Shown here: one piece after another, positions 43,128 to 51,692 of the stretch
Position numbering within the stretch: position 1 is the first letter of the stretch
Layout: each line of letters starts with the position of its first letter
Source: Chloroflexota bacterium
Lineage (GTDB): Bacteria > Chloroflexota > Anaerolineae > Aggregatilineales > Phototrophicaceae
Reading direction: 5' to 3'
DNA length: 64,000 nucleotides
Assembly (NCBI GenBank): GCA_026708115.1
Contig: JAPOVL010000017.1
Span: 1-64,000, forward strand
Position numbers and translations under genes: made by a program
The notes under the pieces: model-generated
Told to the model about the DNA's origin: nothing
Database searches by the model: none
The model's input: the letters and a program-made list of their open reading frames with translations, nothing else

Positions 43128-43398
43128 ACCCGTCTTCTTCTAGTTTCCTATCAAAGTCTTCCCAATCGCGGATATCAGCGTCAATCTCCGCCTTTTGCTC
43201 GTGGTAGTAGGCCAGGGCGGCATACACCTGCCCCAAGGTAATTCCAAAGCGCGCGGCGATTTGCTCAGGATCGCTTTCACCATATTTCTGCCGTATTACA
43301 ATGTCGGTAACGCGCAAGCTCGTGCCCACGATGCACGGACGCCCGCCGCGCACTTTCGGATCTCGGTAGATCAAATTGATGCTTTCTATTGTTCTCAT
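43096..43398 (-). CDS. DUF433 antitoxin
   Basis: This 100-residue protein has the DUF433 pattern: NLIYRDPKVRGGRPCIVGTS, LRVTDIVIRQKYG, then DPEQIAARFGITLGQVYAAL (a helix-turn-helix), followed by an acidic tail. Members pair with PIN-like DUF5615 toxins, as here. The helix-turn-helix should bind its own promoter, which must lie in the short gap at 43399-43446 that also holds a GCGGGCGA hairpin. No other partner is present. Identification is firm. Confidence 0.88.
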   Translation of the reverse strand: MRTIESINLIYRDPKVRGGRPCIVGTSLRVTDIVIRQKYGESDPEQIAARFGITLGQVYAALAYYHEQKAEIDADIRDWEDFDRKLEEDGFVRTEDSLLL

Positions 43399-43412
43399 TA
43401 GTGACTCCTTCA

Positions 43413-43440
43413 GCGGGCGACCTACAACGACATCGCCCGC
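43413..43440. repeat. GCGGGCGA hairpin upstream of the DUF433 module
   Basis: GCGGGCGA (43413-43420) pairs perfectly with TCGCCCGC (43433-43440) across a 12-base loop. It sits just before the DUF433 start and just after the small helical protein gene, where it could act as terminator or operator. Confidence 0.5.
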
Positions 43441-43446
43441 TCCATC

Positions 43447-43797
43447 TTATCTCGCGTGCTCCCTGCCGCAGCGCTCCAGGGCGCGCTGCGCGGCACGCAC
43501 ATTAATCTTGGGCGCCACGTCGCGATAGAAGCGCGCGGCGATGTCTGCTACAGCGGCTTGCCCCTCCCGCGAAGCATCAGCCAGGTCGAGCGCGTAGTCC
43601 GCCGCGTCCAGGCCCGCTATCGGTTCCAGCGTGATCTCTACCACATTTTCCCGGCGGACGCGTTCCAGCTTTTTTCGGCGCTTGTCAGCCGCTTTCGCCT
43701 TGGCTGCTTCCCCCATGCCGCTGTACCAGTCACAAAGTTGCGCTTCCATTTCGGCGGCGTAGCTGAGGATCGCGCCGAAGGTGTTCAGTGATGACAT
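43447..43797 (-). CDS. Small helical protein, cotranscribed with the semialdehyde dehydrogenase
   Basis: This 116-residue protein is mostly helical and charged: FGAILSYAAEMEAQLCDWYS, then a very basic run (AADKRRKKLERVRREN), then LDAADYALDLADASREG. The first helix (YAAEMEAQL) has the look of a ferritin-like or four-helix-bundle fragment, but a family is not identified. ATG 43797 is chosen, with AGGACC upstream, 8 bases after the dehydrogenase stop. Close spacing says it is an operon member. It may be a small regulator or accessory protein of the pathway; the function is unknown. Confidence 0.7.
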   Translation of the reverse strand: MSSLNTFGAILSYAAEMEAQLCDWYSGMGEAAKAKAADKRRKKLERVRRENVVEITLEPIAGLDAADYALDLADASREGQAAVADIAARFYRDVAPKINVRAAQRALERCGREHAR

Positions 43798-43805
43798 GGA
43801 CGGTC

Positions 43806-45257
43806 CTATACCCATCTTTCAATGACGATCTTGCGCTCGGTGTAAAACTCGATGGAATCCATGCCCTGGCCGTGGAGGTCGCCGAAGAAGGAATCCTTTT
43901 GTCCGCCGAAGGGGAAGGATGCCGAAGGCGCCGCCACGCCGATGTTGACGCCGATATTGCCGGCATTCACGTTGTACTTGAACTCGCGCGCGTTCTTGCC
44001 GTTGCTGGTGAAGATGCTGGCGGCATTGCCATAGCGGCTCTGGTTGATGATATCGACGGCATCATCAAAGCTGTCGGCTTTCATCAGCGCCAGGACCGGA
44101 CCGAAGACCTCTTCATTCGCCATAGTCGTATTGGGCTGAACGTCCGCGATCAGGGTGGGGCCGACCCAGGACCCGTTCTCATAGCCGTTGACATTGTAGT
44201 CGCGCCCGTCTACAACCACGTCCGCGCCCTCTGTGGCGCTTTGCGCGATCATGGTTTCGATGCGTTCCTTGGCGCTATCGCTGATGACGGTGCCCATTTG
44301 CGTGGTTTCGTCCAAGCCATAGCCGACTTTGAGATCCGCGACCTGTTTTGCCAGTTCGTCTTTCAGGGCGTCGTAGGCATCGCCGACGCCAACTGCCACG
44401 GCAGCGGCCAGGCAACGTTGACCGGCGCAGCCATATGCCGCGCCCAGGATGTTCTTGACGCTGGCTTCGATATCAGCGTCGGGCATCACAGCGATGTAAT
44501 TCTTGGCGCCGCCCTGCGCTTGCACGCGCTTGCCGTTGCGGGTGCAAGTCTCGTAGATGATTTTCGCCACGGCGCTCGAACCAACGAATGATACGCCGGT
44601 GACATCGGGATGTTCCATGAGCGCCGTCGCCGATGGAACGGCGCCGTTCACCAGATTGACCACGCCCTCGGGCAAGTCCAGTTCGTCGAGCATTTCGAAC
44701 AAGTATTCCGTGCTCAAGGGCGTCTGCGGCGACGGCTTCAGAATAAAGGTATTGCCGCAGGTGATGGCGGTAGGCAGGAACCAAAGCGGCACCATAAAGG
44801 GAAAGTTAAATGGGGTGATGGCGGCGAAGACGCCAGCCGGCTGGCGCACGGTGGTTTCGTCGATGCCGGAACTGATATCTTCTAGGCCGTCGCTGCGCAT
44901 GAGAACCGGCACGCTCATGGCAAAATCGATGCTTTCGATGCCGCGCCGCACTTCGCCGCGCGCTTCGTCCATCGTCTTGCCGTGTTCCTTGACGACGATC
45001 CGCGAGATCTCTTCAAAATTATCCTCGACCATGACTTTGAAATGGTGCATGTATTGGGCGCGCACCAGAACGGGGGTGCTGCGCCATTCGTCGAAGGCCG
45101 CCTTGGCAGCCCGCACAGCCAGATCAACATCGGCCGCGGTGGAATCCGGACAGTCGGCCAGGTGTTCGCAAGTAGCCGGATCGTGCACCGGCATCAATGT
45201 CGATGCGCCTGACGCCAGCCATCCGCCGTCAATATAGTTCTTGATGGTCCTGCTCAT
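43806..45257 (-). CDS. mmsA: Methylmalonate/malonate-semialdehyde dehydrogenase (CoA-acylating)
   Basis: This 483-residue ALDH-superfamily enzyme oxidises malonate or methylmalonate semialdehyde to acetyl- or propionyl-CoA, using CoA and NAD. Features are KNYIDGGWLASG at the N-terminus, ITPFNFPFMVPLWFLPTAI, the catalytic Cys in AAYGCAGQRCLA and NVNAGNIGVNIGVAAP near the end, all typical of the MmsA/IolA group rather than general ALDHs. GAGGAG lies 7 bases before ATG 45257. Beta-alanine or beta-aminoisobutyrate from pyrimidines becomes the matching semialdehyde after transamination, and an aminotransferase gene starts in the opposite direction 364 bases away. This fits pyrimidine degradation. 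Confidence 0.93.
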   Translation of the reverse strand: MSRTIKNYIDGGWLASGASTLMPVHDPATCEHLADCPDSTAADVDLAVRAAKAAFDEWRSTPVLVRAQYMHHFKVMVEDNFEEISRIVVKEHGKTMDEARGEVRRGIESIDFAMSVPVLMRSDGLEDISSGIDETTVRQPAGVFAAITPFNFPFMVPLWFLPTAITCGNTFILKPSPQTPLSTEYLFEMLDELDLPEGVVNLVNGAVPSATALMEHPDVTGVSFVGSSAVAKIIYETCTRNGKRVQAQGGAKNYIAVMPDADIEASVKNILGAAYGCAGQRCLAAAVAVGVGDAYDALKDELAKQVADLKVGYGLDETTQMGTVISDSAKERIETMIAQSATEGADVVVDGRDYNVNGYENGSWVGPTLIADVQPNTTMANEEVFGPVLALMKADSFDDAVDIINQSRYGNAASIFTSNGKNAREFKYNVNAGNIGVNIGVAAPSASFPFGGQKDSFFGDLHGQGMDSIEFYTERKIVIERWV

Positions 45258-45621
45258 GAATCGCTCCTCACACTAAGATGGTCTTCTGATGCATACATTG
45301 TCGAGACCGGTACAAAAGTTGGATAGGCCATGCAGCTATTGTACAATGTAATCTTGGCAAAATCCGTATCTTGTTGGCCTCCCGCGCCCCGGCCGGTGTC
45401 GCCGACAGTTGGCGGATCGCATAGTTAAGACATGCATAGTACCTTGAAAACGGCGCCCGACCCTAAGCAATTTTGTACAAAGTGTAGCAAACTTGAATGA
45501 ATTGTTAGACACTTTGTTGGAATATGTTATACTATAGGCGATTTTCCGAGCATAGCGCAAGCGTCAAAGCGATTAGCGATGACAAAGTAGGCAATCGATA
45601 ACGCAGAACGGGAGAACATGG
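45258..45621. promoter_or_regulatory. Divergent promoter region between mmsA and aminotransferase
   Basis: This 364-bp gap carries an extended -10 element, TGTTATACT, at 45525-45533 directing the aminotransferase (transcript start expected near 45540). Only weak -35 matches are present (TTGTTA about 20 bases upstream). The left part should hold the mmsA promoter. The region is clearly AT-richer than its surroundings. No operator is identified. Confidence 0.55.
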
Positions 45622-46911
45622 ATGAGCAACTCGACAGAGATTCTTGAGCGCTACAAGCAAGTGATGTTCCCGGCAGCTACCCCGTATCACGGCGACAGCC
45701 CGCTAGTCGTTGACCACGCCAAAGATCAATACATTTGGGATGTTGACGGCAAACGTTACCTGGACTTCTTTGGCGGCATTCTGACAGTCTCGGTGGGGCA
45801 CTGCAATGACGAGATCAGCGAGCGTACCATTGCGCAACTGCGTAAAGTGCAGCATACCTCAACCATCTATGTCAACGAGAGCATGGTTGCCCTGGCAGAA
45901 AAAGTGGCTGCGCTAACCCCGGGGCGGCTGCAAAAGTGCTTTTTCACCAACAGCGGTACCGAAGCCAACGAGACCGCCGTGCTCGCTGCGCGGATGTACA
46001 CCGGCAATCCCATCATCATCACCCTGCGCCATGCCTATTCCGGACGCTCGATGCTGGCGATGAGCCTGTCCGCGCAGAGACCCTGGCGCTTGGGCGGGGT
46101 GGTTGATCCCTATATCAAGCATGTACGCAATCCCTACACTTTGCGCGCGCCCGCCGGCTTGACGCCGGAACAAGTGGTGGATCTTTGCGTGGCTGATCTG
46201 GAAGAAACCATCGCCACCGTTACCGAAGGGCGCATCGCCGCTTTCATGGCCGAACCAATTCAAGGCGCCGGCGGTTTCATTGTCCCGCCGGCGGACTATT
46301 TCAAGCGCGTCTTGCCCATCGTTCGCGAGGCTGGCGGACTGTTCATTTCTGACGAAGTGCAGACCGGCTGGGGACGCACCGGCGGCAAATGGTTCGGCAT
46401 CGAGCAATGGGGCGTCGAGCCGGATATCATGACCTTCGCCAAGGGCATGGGCAATGGCAGTCCTATCGGCTGCACGATCGCCAGGCCGGAAGTTGCTGAG
46501 GCCTTGCAGGGCTTGACCTTCTCGACATTTGGCGGCAACCCGGTAACCATGGCGACCACGCTGGCGACCATCGAATACATGGAAGCGCATGATTTGCCGA
46601 GCAACTGCGCGGTCCAAGGCGCGCGTATGGCGGAAAAACTGGGCGACTTCGCCGCCGAGTTCCCCATCATTGGCGAGGCGCGCGGCATGGGGCTGATGCA
46701 AGCGCTGGAAATCGTCAAGCCTGGCGGCATTGAGCCCGACGCGGCGCGTACCGCCGCATTTGTTGATACCTGCAAGGATATGGGACTGTTGCTTGGCAAG
46801 GGCGGCTTATACGGAAATGCCGTGCGTATCGCGCCGCACCTGAATGTGGCGGCGGAGGATATGGACGCGGCGATGGATATCATTGGGCGCGCCTTGGTTG
46901 CGGTGTCCTAG
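45622..46911 (+). CDS. Class III aminotransferase
   Basis: This 429-residue PLP enzyme has the normal length for the group of beta-alanine, GABA and alanine-glyoxylate aminotransferases. It shows FTNSGTEANETAVLAAR, YSGRSMLAM, ISDEVQTGWGRTG and the PLP lysine in TFAKGMGNGSPIG. In this setting it most likely converts beta-alanine or beta-aminoisobutyrate to the semialdehyde used by the divergently placed dehydrogenase. GGGAGA precedes ATG 45622; a second ATG four bases earlier is out of frame. The importer genes follow after 129 bases on the same strand, suggesting shared control of uptake and breakdown. Confidence 0.9.
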   Translation: MSNSTEILERYKQVMFPAATPYHGDSPLVVDHAKDQYIWDVDGKRYLDFFGGILTVSVGHCNDEISERTIAQLRKVQHTSTIYVNESMVALAEKVAALTPGRLQKCFFTNSGTEANETAVLAARMYTGNPIIITLRHAYSGRSMLAMSLSAQRPWRLGGVVDPYIKHVRNPYTLRAPAGLTPEQVVDLCVADLEETIATVTEGRIAAFMAEPIQGAGGFIVPPADYFKRVLPIVREAGGLFISDEVQTGWGRTGGKWFGIEQWGVEPDIMTFAKGMGNGSPIGCTIARPEVAEALQGLTFSTFGGNPVTMATTLATIEYMEAHDLPSNCAVQGARMAEKLGDFAAEFPIIGEARGMGLMQALEIVKPGGIEPDAARTAAFVDTCKDMGLLLGKGGLYGNAVRIAPHLNVAAEDMDAAMDIIGRALVAVS

Positions 46912-47040
46912 CTGCGCAACTGCCCCGAGAACATGATCAAGTGGCGGTATGGCGGCAATAGAAATGAATGAATCCGACTGTGATCGGCGGCTCGACCGGG
47001 CGCGATTGAAAAAAATGTACCTTAAGCGAAACGGCCATTC

Positions 47041-48783
47041 ATGACCGAAGCTTTCGCAATACCGCTGCCACCGGCAACCTGGGCGCAGAGATTTCGTCAG
47101 CCGCTTCTGCTGGGCCTGACGCTGGTCGCGGTCGGCTTGGTACTCGGCTTGCTGGCGCAATACAATAGCTCAGGATTCGAGGATGCCATACAAGTCGAGT
47201 CAACATTGGGCCGTTTGGCGATCTGGATGGCGGAGCAGAGCGAAAACGAGCCCGAAGACATCCGCTCGCCCCTGGCGCAATACGCTGACAATTGGGCGAC
47301 GGAAATCGGCGCCGAAGCATTAGACCCCGCAATCTTGTTTAACAGCATAGGCAACCTGGGCAGCGCTTACTTCGCTTTGATAGCGCTGATACTGCTGGCT
47401 GCTCTGGCGGCATGCGCGCTGCGACCGCTGGCTGCGCGAAATATGTACTTCGCGGCGCTTTTGCTTTTGGACCTCCTGCTGTTTTTGATACCGACGCTGG
47501 AGGGAAGCAACGAGCTGGCGCGGCTGTTGCTGGCGATCCTCGCTGTTTTGGCGGCGCTGGCGCTATCGCCGGGGAAGATCGGCCGCGTGATCGGGTTTTT
47601 TCTGGCGCTGTCGGTGCTGATGGTGGGCTGGGAAGCGAGCAAGTCTTTCGCCGATTCCGTCAATTACAAGCTGCTGCTGCCACAGGCGAGTTGGACCTAC
47701 GAGCGCAGCCCGTCGCTGGAGCAGGCTTTGCTGGCGCTTGAAGCCGGTGAAGTTGATGCCGTTGTGGCCGACCGCAAAGACCTTGACGATCTCATGCCGC
47801 CGCATCCCCCGCAGGAGAAGGCAAAGGAGAACCTTCAGTTCGTCAACTTGCGCTATATGAAGACCCTGGATCGCGCGCAAGGCTGGGCATTTTTGCCGAT
47901 CGCGCCGGCTTTCCCGGGTCGCTTGAGCCTGGCGGTCCGCGCGCAAGACGCCGAGCCGCTGAGCGCCGTTCGCGCGATCATAGACAGCGACATCGCCGCG
48001 GTTGAAGGCGATTTCGCCGATGTCAAGTTCCTCGGTTTGCCCCGTAATCTGGTGCTGCTGGACTTGAAGATTCTGAATGATCTCAATCTGCCGCATTTGC
48101 AGATGATCGCGGAAGCTTTCTTGCAGCCGGCGCGGCGCAACGGCGAATTTTTGCTGCTGCGCATATTGAGCGATGCCGGCGTCTACACATTTAGCGAGGC
48201 TTTATTTGGTTTCATATTTGGCGCGGTATTGGGCTTCGTGCTCGGCTCGCTATTCGCCCATTCGCGCTTGCTGGAACGGGGTTTGCTGCCTTATGTGGTG
48301 GCATCGCAGACGGTGCCGATCCTGGCGATCGCGCCCATGGTGGTGATCTGGCTGGGCGCCAGCCAATTATCCGTCGCGGTGATCGCGGCCTATCTGACCT
48401 TCTTCCCGGTCACGATCAACACGCTGCGCGGCTTGGGTTCGCCGGCGCCGGCGCAGATCGAGTTGATGCGTTCCTACGCCGCGAGCCGCTGGACAATCAT
48501 GTGGAAGCTGCGCTTCCCCGCTGCTTTGCCTTATATTTTCACCGCCTTGAAAGTCTCCGCCACAGCCAGCGTTGTCGGCGCGATCATCGGCGAGTTGCCT
48601 TCCGGCATCGGCGAAGGTCTGGGACGCGCCATTCTCGATTTCAGTTCCGATTACAGTATGATCTCGACGCCCAAACTGTGGGCTTCGATTGTCATGGCAG
48701 CGGCCGTAGGCATTCTGTTTTTTGTGGCGGTCAACCTGGCCGAACGTTTTATCTTGCGCGGTCGCGTTCGACCACTGGACTAG
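47041..48783 (+). CDS. ABC permease with N-terminal membrane block and central soluble domain
   Basis: This 580-residue protein is about twice the size of a normal SsuC/ThiX-type permease. Residues 1-205 contain about five hydrophobic helices (PLLLGLTLVAVGLVLGLL, then four near 110-200). Residues about 205-345 are soluble (LEQALLALEAGEVDAVVAD, SLAVRAQDAEP) and look like a shrunken periplasmic binding-protein domain. Residues about 365-575 are the BPD_transp_1 permease, with a cytoplasmic EAA-type loop in SYAASRWTIMWKLRFPAALP. It is the first gene of an importer whose ATPase gene starts 14 bases downstream. I infer a built-in sensor or substrate trap in the central domain. The whole importer belongs to the NMT1/THI5 class (thiamine precursor, riboflavin or pyrimidine). 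Confidence 0.85.
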   Translation: MTEAFAIPLPPATWAQRFRQPLLLGLTLVAVGLVLGLLAQYNSSGFEDAIQVESTLGRLAIWMAEQSENEPEDIRSPLAQYADNWATEIGAEALDPAILFNSIGNLGSAYFALIALILLAALAACALRPLAARNMYFAALLLLDLLLFLIPTLEGSNELARLLLAILAVLAALALSPGKIGRVIGFFLALSVLMVGWEASKSFADSVNYKLLLPQASWTYERSPSLEQALLALEAGEVDAVVADRKDLDDLMPPHPPQEKAKENLQFVNLRYMKTLDRAQGWAFLPIAPAFPGRLSLAVRAQDAEPLSAVRAIIDSDIAAVEGDFADVKFLGLPRNLVLLDLKILNDLNLPHLQMIAEAFLQPARRNGEFLLLRILSDAGVYTFSEALFGFIFGAVLGFVLGSLFAHSRLLERGLLPYVVASQTVPILAIAPMVVIWLGASQLSVAVIAAYLTFFPVTINTLRGLGSPAPAQIELMRSYAASRWTIMWKLRFPAALPYIFTALKVSATASVVGAIIGELPSGIGEGLGRAILDFSSDYSMISTPKLWASIVMAAAVGILFFVAVNLAERFILRGRVRPLD

Positions 48784-48797
48784 GTTGGAGCAAGGTC

Positions 48798-49613
48798 ATG
48801 TCAGCTGAGCAAGGCGTCGTCATCGCGGCACAGGGCATCAACAAGATCTTCAACCCGGGCTCGGACGAAGAGGTGATCGCGCTGCAAGATATCAACCTCA
48901 GCGTTGAGAGCGGGGAGTTTATCTCGCTGATCGGTCCTTCCGGCTGCGGCAAATCGACGTTGATGCGGCTGGTGGGCGACCTGTTGCAGCCCACGTCCGG
49001 CGACCTGCTGGTCAATGGCAAGTCAGCCCGCGAGGCTCGGCTGGATCGCGATTACGGCATGGTCTTCCAGGCAGCCACACTCTACGACTGGCGCAGCGTG
49101 ACGAAGAACGTGCAATTGCCGCTGGAGGTTATGGGATACGCCAAAGAGGAGCGGCGAAAGCGCGCGCAAGCGATGCTGGAAATGGTCGAATTGGGCGCCT
49201 TCGCGGGGCACTATCCCTGGCAACTTTCCGGCGGCATGCAGCAGCGCGTTTCCATCGCCCGGGCCCTGGTCTTCGATCCTTCAATCTTGCTGATGGACGA
49301 ACCCTTCGGCGCATTGGACGAGTTCACCCGAGAGCGGATGAATCTGGAATTGCTGCGAATCTGGGAACAGACCGGGAAAACGATCATCTTTGTCACGCAC
49401 AGCATCTCCGAAGCGGTGTTTCTCTCTGGCCGCATCGTGGTCATGTCGCCGCGTCCGGGGCGCATCACCAAAATCGTCAGCAACGACTTGCCTTATCCGC
49501 GCGACTTCAAGACACGCAGCGATCCCGCTTATCACGCGCTTGTGGCTGAAGTGCGGGAATTGCTGCGCGATGCAGTCGGGTCCGGGCCGCCGGGCGCTAT
49601 GCATGCGCCCTAG
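48798..49613 (+). CDS. ABC transporter ATPase (SsuB/ThiZ-like)
   Basis: This 271-residue nucleotide-binding subunit energises the importer from the cytoplasm. It has Walker A GPSGCGKST, the Q-loop MVFQAATLYDW, signature LSGGMQQRV, Walker B ILLMDEPFGALDE and the H-loop VTHSISEAVFL, all intact, and it matches the SsuB/TauB/ThiZ group. ATG 48798 is chosen because the frame before it runs back through the permease gene; GGAGCAAGG lies upstream. It lies 14 bases after the fused permease and 20 bases before the second permease, so all are one transcript. It probably serves both permease subunits as a dimer. Confidence 0.93.
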   Translation: MSAEQGVVIAAQGINKIFNPGSDEEVIALQDINLSVESGEFISLIGPSGCGKSTLMRLVGDLLQPTSGDLLVNGKSAREARLDRDYGMVFQAATLYDWRSVTKNVQLPLEVMGYAKEERRKRAQAMLEMVELGAFAGHYPWQLSGGMQQRVSIARALVFDPSILLMDEPFGALDEFTRERMNLELLRIWEQTGKTIIFVTHSISEAVFLSGRIVVMSPRPGRITKIVSNDLPYPRDFKTRSDPAYHALVAEVRELLRDAVGSGPPGAMHAP

Positions 49614-49633
49614 CGACCTCGTGAGGTTTGGAT

Positions 49634-50476
49634 ATGACGCTCGATGTTGAAAAGAGGCCCTCATTAGCGCGGCGGATCCAGCGCCGGCTGCGCTACTACA
49701 GTCCGACGATCGCTGTCGCGATTGGCGTCATCGTGTTGTGGGAAATCATCGTGCTGATCTTCGATATTCAGCAATTCCTCTTGCCAAAACCCTCCGCCAT
49801 CTTCAGTGAGTTCATGCTGCAGGTCAACTTGTGGCTGGCGCCGGACGAGGGGTCCTTGCTCTTTGAGGCCAGCGGGGCAACATTTTGGGAGGCGCTCGGC
49901 GGATTTGTCATCGGCTGTGGCAGCGGCATATTGATGGCGCTGATCACCTCGCGCTGGACCATTATCAGCGAGGCCACCATGCCCTTCGCCATCGCCGCCA
50001 ATTCGGTGCCGATTATTGCTTTCGCGCCGATCATGAACAACTGGTTCGGCATCACCAACCCGGCTTCCAAGATGGCGATTGTCGCGATCATCGTTTTCTT
50101 CCCCACCATGATCAACACGGTGCGCGGGCTGACGTTGGTGGACGCGAGCCAACTGGAGTTGATGCAATCTTACGCGGCCAAGCCAGCGCGCATCATGTTC
50201 AGTTTGCGCATACCGAACGCGCTGCCCTTCATATTCAGCGCATTGCGCGTGGCCAGCGCGCTGAGCTTGATCGGCGCGGTGGTGGCGGAATTCTTCGGGG
50301 GACCGCGCGCGACGCTGGGCGTTTACATCACGCAGGAAGCGGGGGCTTTTGATTTCGCCAAAGCCTGGACCGCTATTTTGATGGCGTCTTTGATCGGCAT
50401 CGGGTTTTATCTGGCGGTATTGGTATTGGAACGGCGCCTGATGCCTTGGCATGTTTCCTTCCGGGAGGCGGGATAG
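49634..50476 (+). CDS. ABC permease (SsuC/ThiX/RibX-like)
   Basis: This 280-residue inner-membrane protein has six hydrophobic helices and the EAA-type coupling loop SYAAKPARIMFSLRIPNALP that docks on the ATPase. Its closest recognisable type is the permease of sulfonate, HMP or riboflavin importers. ATG 49634 is chosen over the TTG at 49628 because GAGG lies 7 bases upstream. Together with the larger permease it would form a heterodimeric channel. The binding-protein gene starts 103 bases further on, with its own promoter-like sequence. Confidence 0.9.
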   Translation: MTLDVEKRPSLARRIQRRLRYYSPTIAVAIGVIVLWEIIVLIFDIQQFLLPKPSAIFSEFMLQVNLWLAPDEGSLLFEASGATFWEALGGFVIGCGSGILMALITSRWTIISEATMPFAIAANSVPIIAFAPIMNNWFGITNPASKMAIVAIIVFFPTMINTVRGLTLVDASQLELMQSYAAKPARIMFSLRIPNALPFIFSALRVASALSLIGAVVAEFFGGPRATLGVYITQEAGAFDFAKAWTAILMASLIGIGFYLAVLVLERRLMPWHVSFREAG

Positions 50477-50522
50477 GTGACCAGTGTGGATGGTCCGGTT
50501 TAGGTTCGACCCGTGATTTCGG

Positions 50523-50528
50523 TATAAT
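50523..50528 (+). promoter_or_regulatory. Candidate -10 element before the first binding-protein gene
   Basis: TATAAT is preceded by a G-rich stretch, 52 bases before ATG 50580; no good -35 is seen. A strong ribosome site, AAGGAGG, lies at 50564-50570. This could boost the binding protein above the level of the permease genes, which is usual for such importers. Confidence 0.4.
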
Positions 50529-50579
50529 GAAGCCGATCACGGTTGTGCATTGGTTTAATGTTCAAGGAGGTTATCCATA

Positions 50580-51671
50580 ATGCGCAAAATAGTTGCTTTA
50601 CTGGTAGTACTTGTTCTATTGGTTGGGGTCTTCGTCACGACGGCGGATGGCCATTTGACGCCGATCAAGCTGCAATTGCAGTGGGTGGCGCAATCGCAGT
50701 TTGCCGGCTATTTCGCGGCGGTTGATTTGGGCTTCTACGCCGATGAAGGCTTGGATGTCACCATTCTGGAGGGCGCGGTCGAGATCGTGCCGCAGCAGGT
50801 CGTGGCATCGGGCGGCGCGGAATTCGGCCTGGCCTGGGTGCCGAAGGTACTGGAATCGAACGAGCGCGGCGCCGATCTGGTCAATATTGCCCAGGTCTTC
50901 CAGCGCAGCGGTACACTGGAAGTTTCCTTCGTCGATACCGGCATTGAATCGGTCGAGGACTTCGCCGGCATGCGCATCGGCACTTGGGGCTTCGGCAACG
51001 AGCACGAGCTCTTCGCCGCCATGCGCGCGGTCGATATCGACCCGGAAAACGCCGATGACGTCACCGTCATTCAGCAGCCTTTTGATATGTCGCTGCTGCT
51101 CAATGGCGAGCTGGACGCCGCGCAAGCCATGACCTACAACGAATACGCGCAGGTCCTGGAAGCGGTCAATCCCGATACCGGCGAGTTGTATCAGCCGGAG
51201 GATTTGAACGTCATCGACTTCAACGATGTTGGCACGGCCATGCTGCAGGATCACGTCTTCGTCAACGCCGATTGGCTGGCGGAAGAGGGCAACGAAGATC
51301 TCGCTGTGGCCTTCCTCAAAGCGAGCTTCCGGGGCTGGATCCATTGCCGGGACAATCCCGATGAGTGCGTGGGCATCGTGCTGGACAACGGCTCGACCCT
51401 GGGCGAGAGCCACCAGACCTGGCAGCTGAACGAGATCAGCAAGCTGATCTGGCCCTCGCCGGCTGGCATCGGCATCATGGACGAGGATCTGTGGGCGCAG
51501 ACCGTAGCCGTTTCGATTGAAGGGCTGGTGATCGGCGAAGAGCCGGGCATGGGCGCCTACCGCAGCGATCTGGCGCAGGCGGCGCTGGATGCGCTGGCCA
51601 TGGACGACATGGATGTCACTGGCGAGATGTGGGAACCGGTCGAGGTCATGCTGCGACCCGGCGGCGAGTAG
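50580..51671 (+). CDS. NMT1/THI5-like periplasmic binding protein (RibY/ThiY type)
   Basis: This 363-residue exported protein has a signal peptide (KIVALLVVLVLLVGVFVTT) and the NMT1 pattern IKLQLQWVAQSQFAGYFAAV. It continues with ADEGLDVTILEGA, NIAQVFQRSGTLEVSF and WPSPAGIGIMDEDLW. The pattern resembles the riboflavin (RibY) and HMP (ThiY) binding proteins known from this phylum, but the ligand cannot be read from sequence. No signal-peptidase II Cys is obvious, so it may be soluble or anchored by its signal. It follows two permeases and an ATPase, and the pyrimidine-degradation genes lie upstream, which makes a pyrimidine or flavin-type ligand plausible. A 361-residue paralogue occurs at 59547. 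Confidence 0.88.
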   Translation: MRKIVALLVVLVLLVGVFVTTADGHLTPIKLQLQWVAQSQFAGYFAAVDLGFYADEGLDVTILEGAVEIVPQQVVASGGAEFGLAWVPKVLESNERGADLVNIAQVFQRSGTLEVSFVDTGIESVEDFAGMRIGTWGFGNEHELFAAMRAVDIDPENADDVTVIQQPFDMSLLLNGELDAAQAMTYNEYAQVLEAVNPDTGELYQPEDLNVIDFNDVGTAMLQDHVFVNADWLAEEGNEDLAVAFLKASFRGWIHCRDNPDECVGIVLDNGSTLGESHQTWQLNEISKLIWPSPAGIGIMDEDLWAQTVAVSIEGLVIGEEPGMGAYRSDLAQAALDALAMDDMDVTGEMWEPVEVMLRPGGE

Positions 51672-51692
51672 TTTCTTAACCCTCACCCCAAA

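Noticed and set aside
46912-47040. Possible TPP or FMN riboswitch before the NMT1-type importer
   Set aside because: I looked for the conserved core motifs of both classes and found neither; the gap is only 129 bases.
48501-48797. N-terminal extension of the ABC ATPase
   Set aside because: These 99 codons lie inside the permease gene in another frame and lack ATPase features; the start at 48798 gives a normal length.
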